Assembly (NCBI RefSeq): GCF_023065955.2
Contig: NW_026622997.1
Location: 14,240,001 to 14,304,000 of the forward strand
Reading direction: 5' to 3'
DNA: 64,000 nucleotides
From: Ursus arctos
Taxonomy: Eukaryota > Chordata > Mammalia > Carnivora > Ursidae
Shown here: positions 57,581-64,000 of the stretch, piece after piece
Layout of the letters: the number at the start of each line of letters is the position of its first letter
Position numbering within the stretch: position 1 is the stretch's first letter
Position numbers and translations under genes: made by a program
The notes under the pieces: model-generated
Told to the model about the DNA's origin: nothing
The model's database searches: none
The model's input: only the letters and a program-made list of their open reading frames with translations

Positions 57581-57693
57581 CATGGGCACTCACTTAAGAT
57601 CAACTGAGTTAATTTGCTTTCTTAACTCAGGTTTAAGTGTTTCATGGGCACTAAACTCAAGATCAACTGAGTTAATTTGCTAGCTTAACTCAG
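57581..57693. repeat. ~50-bp tandem duplication, each copy with a 9-bp hairpin
   Basis: Copy 1 is 57581-57630 and copy 2 is 57643-57693. Both run from CATGGGCACT through AAGATCAACTGAGTTAATTT to CTTAACTCAG, with only a few differences. Inside each copy, CTGAGTTAA and TTAACTCAG form a perfect inverted repeat with a 9-bp loop (arms 57604-57612/57622-57630 and 57667-57675/57685-57693). Confidence 0.92.
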
Positions 57694-58255
57694 AAAATTA
57701 GAATCATGGTTGCCTCAATTTCTTGTAAGCATAATTGTAATCATGGTCATTTGACTACGTAGAAGTCTAAAATTTGTGCCTACTCTTTCCCAGCTAGAAG
57801 CAGAACCAAACACACAGGAAAGGAAAGCACCACAAATGTTTTACATGTGAACGAGAATGAGAGATGGTGACTACTACTAAAACTAGTAAATTCTGTTGGA
57901 GTAGCCACGGTCCAACATTTTTCTAACCAAATGAGTATCATCTGCAAAAAGGCTTATTATTTTTTTATAGGAGGGCACCATGATGGCCCTTCACAGAACT
58001 CAAGGTATCTGAGAAATGCTGCATGACTTTGAAAAAATTGAAGACAATACCCTGAGATGAGAAAAATGCAATGGAGGTCAGCGGGAAACAAGACAGCATG
58101 GGAGGGCTCATTTTAAAAGAAGGGAAGAGTTGGGGAGCAGCCCCCTCGGGCACTCGAATGTGTGGCATCTCTAAAAGAAGCATTGTGCCATCCATCAGGG
58201 CATGGGATTTGAGTAGAAAACAAAGACTATCAGCATGGGTATATATTTACTAATT
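57694..58255. other. non-coding stretch, no feature recognised
   Basis: There are short frames on both strands without recognisable domains. Confidence 0.45.
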
Positions 58256-58388
58256 TACATTCATTTATTTATCCATTTGTTCTCTCACTTTTCAAGAAAA
58301 CCTGTGTCAGGCGCTGTGTTAAATGGCCCGGCTCTCCTGGTGTAAGGAAGAGACAAGTGGGCAGCAACAGGCAACAGTCAATACCAGA
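58256..58388 (+). mobile_element. possible L2 3' fragment
   Basis: ATTCATTTATTTATCCATTT, CTGTGTCAGGCGCTGTGTTA and GGAAGAGACAAGTGGGCAGC resemble an L2 end (catttattcaacaaatattt ... gccaggcactgtg). Confidence 0.5.
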
Positions 58389-60850
58389 CAATTATTATAT
58401 TACAAAAATTATTTTTCAACTTGAATTCGAGTATCTACAAATGGAAATGTTGAGCTATCTACCAGGGCATTACGCTGCAAGTTTTTCTGAATGTCCCTTC
58501 ATACTAAAAGAATTCTATCCAGCTCCTTGTACTATAAGGCCCAATGATCTAATTCTTTGGCCATTCATATTTTCATTAGTTCAATAATTATTGAATTCAA
58601 TTTATTTTCCTGAAGATGTTTAAATCAGTTGATGTGTCTTCCTCTTTGGTTTTGTTACAAAATTCGTTGATATGAGGCTATATCTGTAGGAATTAATAAA
58701 AACTCATTCTTGCTTTTATTGTTTCAATTGGATGAATGATGTTAATTCATAAATTTGATCTTTTTCACATAGTGTGTTTATGAAACATGAGAACTTGATA
58801 AGTTGTGCCTAGTTGAAACTGAATGGCTTATATCCATTCATAAACTTAATTGTTTTTAACATCATACATTCATGCAAACACATGAGAATCTGATGACATG
58901 TTTGTAGTCTAAATTCCTCGAATGTGTATCAGCTTATGTTATGTGTTCTTAGTCAGGAAAGCATCTGACCAAAGTCAGATGATAAGCCAGTGCGTCTATT
59001 CCTATCCATCAGCTATCTCAGCTTTTCAGACTCGAACAAAAGTGTTTCTTCCACATTTCCTTACGGTGCTGACTTCTCTTTATTCCAATATCCGCCAAAC
59101 CATTTAAAATTCCATAAATGTTCAAAGAAGCATGTACCCCAAATTAGAAACACTATTCCCGTTTCATTCCTCTAGCAGGCATTTATGGAAGCCAGATTTT
59201 ACTGTTGTGGTGTTTGTAATTGAGAGTTAGTAATAAGCAATGAAACAACACCAAGGCAAGTAAGTCCAAGGTAGGATTTGATCTGCAGGCGTGGTGCTTC
59301 TTAGAAGTGGGTTCTAGTGAGAAATGTGACTCATGCCAATAAAATTAACTCCAGAATTCAGTGCTCAAGGCTCTCCTACGCTAAAATTCCATTTATTGCA
59401 AATTGTGCTATTTCCAATTTCTTTTAGTAATAAAATGCATGAATAGCCCAAAAAAGGCTATAAATAGTCAACAATGCCGAGAGCCTTTCATCAGAAGCTC
59501 TAGTAGAACGGAGGGACCAGAGCTCTCTGATCCTGTTCGCTCTTCCCTTGGGCAATACTCCACAATAACTCACTAATCATTAATAATTCCTTTGCCCATT
59601 TATTTCAATGAATACATAAATCAACTATTTACTCTAGGATGAGACATGGGAAATTGTTTGAAGCCAAAATTCTTTTGGGCATCAACAGTCTTAAATTGTA
59701 TCCTCTTCTGTTTGAGTGCTGAGTAAGTAAAGGCAAGGCGGGAGGGAAGAATAAGACTGAAATGTAGGTAATTTATTCTGTGTCTTTGTTTGTCTAATGC
59801 CATACTTTCGGGTGGGTTCAATACTGTGTTGATAAAGCAAAAGGAAGTGATACCTACTGATTTTTGATGAGGTTGAGCGATGTGGCATGCTATGCAGAGC
59901 AGTTCCTGTGTTCACATTTCATCATTTAAGCTTTCCTTTACTTAAGCTGTTCAGTAATTCAAACATAAATTATTTAGTTTAGGTAGACCAAGACAGTAGA
60001 TGTTACTTTATTTCCTCAACACTATATTGAACCAACCCCAAAGCACGACACTAAATAAACCATCTCAAATATAACAATTACTTAAGGCTCAGGGTCTTAG
60101 GATCACTGTTGCTTCATCGGGAAAAAAATCATTATTAGAAAGAAAGTAAAATGCAACTGAAATGATAATAAAACGGGCAGACCTAACACCACACAATATA
60201 AAATATTTAAAGAGTGTGACCATTTGTCCCTTCAAAACACATTCAATGATTAAATGACTGATTTCATACAAAATGGCAAAACTGAGATCTTTCAACTTCA
60301 ACGTGATGTTAGCTTTACTTTCTAATCTCGGTGGCTTGTAAAATGCCATCTTCAACAAGATCTAACGTAGTATAATCCCTTCTGAAAACCCTGGGGGAGT
60401 TATGTAATATAAGCAATTCAGAAAAGTGTCAAAGTTTAATTTCTTTTACCCCTAGGCAGATTCAGAACGATTCTTAAAAATTCCTCACTATCACCAAAGT
60501 TTAATTTATGACTGAAGAGTTTGAGAATATCCTACCTGTCTCCCAGTTCCGGGCAGAGTTTGCCTTTTGAAACTGTATTCCTGTCTTAACTGTGGTTTCT
60601 ATAGTGACAGTTGGGTTTGAGTTTCATCGCGGGGCAGCAGAGTCAATAGGAACGGAAGTAGTCACTGTACCGATGCTCTTCAGCCTGACAGGATCCTGTG
60701 ACATACAAGAAATAGATGATCTCTGAAAATAATAATCCCAATGATAGCTTTCTGGAAATGCATACAATTATGACTTAGGGGAAAAAAAGTTTAGAATACA
60801 TCTGAATATGAATTTTGTATTTCTCTTGAAAGAAGAAACCCTTCCTACCC
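58389..60850. other. non-coding stretch, no feature recognised
   Basis: This is 2.5 kb of AT-rich DNA with short chance frames (longest 89 codons, 60089-60358 minus). No named repeat. It is a good interval to test for conserved non-coding elements. Confidence 0.45.
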
Positions 60851-60869
60851 CAAATCATATATATATGTG

Positions 60870-60872
<3 letters not shown>

Positions 60873-60912
<40 letters not shown>
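60873..60912. repeat. (AC)20 microsatellite
   Basis: A pure AC run preceded by ATATATATGTGTAT. Confidence 0.97.
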
Positions 60913-60915
<3 letters not shown>

Positions 60916-61752
60916 GTAGAATTTTAGAAACAAAAGGTTGGAAAATGTCTTCAAGATTATCTAATCTGCTGTTGACAAATACACAGTTAAGCAAAGAGAA
61001 TGTTAAAAAAAAAAAAAAAAGAACATTTCTTGCTTCCTGGGAATATGAAGTACAGACACATCAATGCTACCTACATGAGAAATAAGCAGAGACAGGCATC
61101 AAGGAGGAGGAATTTTTTTTCTCAGTTCCAACACATTGGAGATAAAAATTAATAGGCAAAGTGTATCAAAAAAACAGATGCTCTGCTGAAAAGCCCTTCA
61201 GGCAGAATTGCGTCAGCTGGCTTTCTCCGGTGAGGCAGGACTTCACCGACTCACAGAATAATTGCTACATACCCCAGTCGAAGCATTTTACTGTACCTGG
61301 CTTTATGCTCAAGCAACCATCCATTGATGGGGAGAAGGAGTCCGTGGGGGCTGAAGTGACAGCCCGAAGATGCGTGTGATTTTAGATTATGTTGCTTTTA
61401 ATATGAAAAGTGCTCTCTCTCTACTTCCTAAATGATTAGAAGCCTTAATAATTTTTTTTTTACTTTGATTTTTAACCTAAGTAAAGCAGTAACAAGCATG
61501 ATTTGTGGCATCTTTCGACCCAAAAGGTGTGATTCAACTTTTAAGTGTACAATAGGTGTCAATGAAATACACAGAAATGATCAGACCGTTGCAGTTAAAG
61601 AGAAATTAGAAATGATTAAAGTATCTCCACGCACAGAGAACGTGTAATGAAATTAACAAGGCAAAAGAATGCAAGGGTATTATGAAAAGTATTTTAACCT
61701 AAACAGGGACATCTTGTTCATGCCTACCACACTATAACAGCCTTGCTGAGCA
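60913..61752. other. non-coding stretch, no feature recognised
   Basis: A16-type run at about 61004-61020. Frames at 61161-61379 and 61432-61647 plus (72 and 71 codons) show no recognisable domain. Confidence 0.45.
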
Positions 61753-61929
61753 CAGTGGTTCTCAAAGTGGGGTCCCTGGACCAGCAACGCCAACATCCCC
61801 GGAGATGTTGTTATACGTGAATTCTCAGGCCCCACTCTAGAATCACTGGATGAGAAACTCTGGGAGCACCATCTGTGTCATAACAAATCCTATAGGTGAG
61901 TCTTGCCCACTAAATTTGAGAAACTCTGG
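61753..61929 (+). mobile_element. MER5A-type hAT-Charlie element
   Basis: CAGTGGTTCTCAAAGTGGGG, CTCAGGCCCCACTCTAGAAT, GATGAGAAACTCTGGGAGCA and the end AATTTGAGAAACTCTGG match MER5A at near full length. Confidence 0.85.
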
Positions 61930-62102
61930 CCTAGTATAGTTCCCAAATCTGGGTGTTCTGTAAAGATCACGGGATGCACATTAATAGTTCTGATTCAACA
62001 AGACTTGCTCCCCAGAATTTTGACTCAAGAGATATTTTTAATTATACCCTTGATGATTTTGATCCCGCTGGACTTCTGACCACAGTTTGCAAACACTGGA
62101 TT
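61930..62102. mobile_element. possible second hAT-like element adjoining MER5A
   Basis: GTTCCCAAATCTGGGTGTTC at the left and CAGTTTGCAAACACTGG at the right are weakly inverted and Charlie-like. The interior is not recognised. Confidence 0.35.
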
Positions 62103-62149
62103 AATGTAGAAGAGAGTGGTAGACCCCATTAAAAGCACAGCGTGACCAT

Positions 62150-62305
62150 TTCTTATCTTTAGGCCAGTCAGCCTGAGTCTGTTTGCTCATCCATAAATAA
62201 TAGCACCTATTTCAAAGGATGGGAGGGAGATTTAAGTGAAATAAAGTATAAAATTTGCACAGCAGAGTGCCCAGCACAAGGTAAGTGCTTAAGAAATGAT
62301 AATCT
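62150..62305 (+). mobile_element. MIR element
   Basis: GTCTGTTTGCTCATCCATAA, ATAATAGCACCTATTTCAAA, AGAGTGCCCAGCACAAGGTA and AGTGCTTAAGAAATG follow the MIR 3' half. Confidence 0.65.
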
Positions 62306-62584
62306 AAGATGGCTTATCTCTTTCCATGTCCCTGGGTATTTATTTTAAATGTTTCATATTATCAATAGCCTCTAACTTAATCCAACATGGTGAAACCACT
62401 CAACTTATTTGTCGACCTCTTTGGTTTTACCTGAAATGCAAAAACAATACCGATTCGACAGACTTCTCCCAAGGAAAAAGAACTTGACTCAGTCTCAGAA
62501 AAACATAGAGGTTTCTATTTTTTGTGATTTTTTAAAAATATTTTTATTTAAAAAAAAAAAAAACAAAAAAAAACAAAATAGCAT

Positions 62585-62825
62585 CGTAGCGGAGAGCACA
62601 ATCTCTGTTTCCAGGTTGTCTGCGTTCAGACCCTGGCTCTGCCACCCTTTGGCTGTGTGACCTTGGTTTAACCCCATGGACCTCAGTTTTGTCGTGAGTT
62701 TTAAAATGAGGATAATAATACTTAACTACTTACCTCATAGTGTTGCAGGGAGGATCAAATGAGTTCATGTGTGCAGTGGACTCAGAAGAGTGCTAGCTAT
62801 AAGCCTTCAACAAATACTCTTCTTA
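62585..62825 (+). mobile_element. MIR element, near full length
   Basis: GCGGAGAGCACAATCTCTGT, GCGTTCAGACCCTGGCTCTG, TGTGTGACCTTGGTTTAACC, ATGAGGATAATAATACTTAA and AGCCTTCAACAAATACTCTT cover the tRNA-like head, core and tail of MIR in order. Confidence 0.88.
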
Positions 62826-64000
62826 TTTAACCAGAAACCCATTGAAGTTAGTTCTCTATGTGTTGATTATGAAACACTCAGAACCAAATTTAAACTTGAA
62901 CTTCTGTTGCAGTGATTAAATAGAATTGCTAGCAAGGTTGACGATGCTCTAATTATGAATATAAGTAGATTTTTAAATTTACATTACTTATATTGAGTAC
63001 AGATGTTTAAAATGAGAGCAACTTCTTGTTTGCCTTGAGAATGAAGATTTGAGTAATGCCTCAGGTCAAGGGAACTATAATGCTGTTGCATTATCTACTG
63101 TTGAGTACTCAAGAGTGATTGGAGTCCCATTAGCAGATCTGAGTAAAGTGTAAAAGAAATTCTTCTCTAAATATATGAGAAGCCATCCCGATGACCTAGT
63201 TTTTAATTAAAATTTTATTAGATATGTAAACTCTGGGAAAATCAAAGGCACAGTTTAACAACTGAAATAAGTCCATATTTGATATACTTCAGATATTGGA
63301 AATTTACTGAAACATTCTGATAGTAAGCCAACATTAGTGGAAAACAATTTGTAAGAAAAGCAGATAAAGAGAATTGGCCATTATCATGCATTTGCTGAAA
63401 ACACTGTACTTGAACCCAGATAATGTAAGAAAAGCTAACCTCATTCTAGTTCAGAAACCCACACATTTTTGAACGCCTGGTTTGCCTTCCAATACCTCAT
63501 ATAGCAAAGTCAGCACGGTAACATTTAATCCTTAAAAAGAAGATTTGTATGACCCTTGAATTTATTTATCTTAAATAAAATATCTACTTAACCTTAAGAA
63601 GCATAGTTCTTTGGGGTTCTTTCTAGAATCAAACCTAACTCTTGCATTATATGCTTTCAGATATGTATAAAGCAGTAAGATCACAGTACCCACTTTCCCC
63701 ACAACTCAGTCACATTTCATTTCTTTTGGCATTTGATAGCCTTAGAAAAGGTAAGTTACAAACAAGGGCTTTCTCTCATCTTTTGCTGAGAAAATTGCAG
63801 TCATATCCTAACTTAACATCAGGTCTTCACGTAGGTAAAATATGGCCTTTATTGCAAGATACAAGTTTTGAAAATGTATCCCATCAACACTAGATAGCCC
63901 ATAAGCATCTCACAGCAGATTGAAAATGCAAGTTAAAAAAAAAAAAAAAGCAGTTTGTACATAGTGGGAGGCATACAGAAGTTTTATATCTACTGGTAAA
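62826..64000. other. non-coding stretch to window end, no feature recognised
   Basis: AT-rich. The frame 63642-63893 plus (83 codons) has no recognisable domain. Confidence 0.45.

Overview
This window is nuclear DNA of a carnivoran mammal, most likely a bear (ursid; giant panda is one candidate). The evidence is the repeat content. There are 21 recognisable SINEC (Can-SINE) copies with the tRNA-derived head GCCTGGGTGGCTCAGTCGGT (or its complement) and a CT-rich body, most of them ending in an AATAAA-rich tail. Several carry the diagnostic wording CAGGGCGTGATCCCGGCGTT and TCTCTATCTCTGTCAAATAA, which I associate from memory with the ursid/panda SINEC1 subfamily. The species call is inference. 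No bacterial, viral or plasmid organisation is present, and no open reading frame exceeds about 150 codons.

The only gene evidence is at the left edge, on the minus strand. It is a good 3' splice site at 1428-1445, a 14-codon frame ending in TAA (1427 down to 1382), and about 1 kb of 3'UTR-like sequence closing with AATAAA at 360-355. I could not name the gene. If it is real, the gene body lies to the right and most of this window is intron. A CpG-rich, GC-rich block at about 1940-2335 could be a promoter or alternative promoter.

The rest is interspersed repeats in AT-rich non-coding DNA. The densest block is 11.4-22.7 kb. It holds a fragment of one L1, the 5' half of a second L1 (with a degenerate ~30-bp tandem array in its 5' region), and a third L1 running from endonuclease to 3' end. 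Into the third L1 were inserted a SINE, a plus-strand MLT1-type LTR and a minus-strand MLT1-type LTR that itself carries a young SINE. A further L1 3' tail and another LTR with a SINE follow. Other items are a Tigger-type transposase relic split by a SINE (28.9-29.5 kb), a cluster of hAT-Charlie miniature elements (32.75-33.6 kb) with further copies elsewhere, an old MLT1-type LTR (54.4-55.0 kb), L1/HAL1-like DNA (52.3-53.2 kb), and several L2 and MIR fragments. Microsatellites include a 216-nt uninterrupted purine tract, (AT)28, (AC)20-21 runs and G19.

The stretches between repeats are mostly featureless to the eye. I see no novel multi-gene system. The items most worth checking are the putative terminal exon, the CpG island, the 30-bp array, and a small tandem duplication with hairpins at 57.6 kb. 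Family names (MLT1, MER5A, MER20, L2, MIR, Tigger, HAL1) are from recognition by eye, not from a database search.
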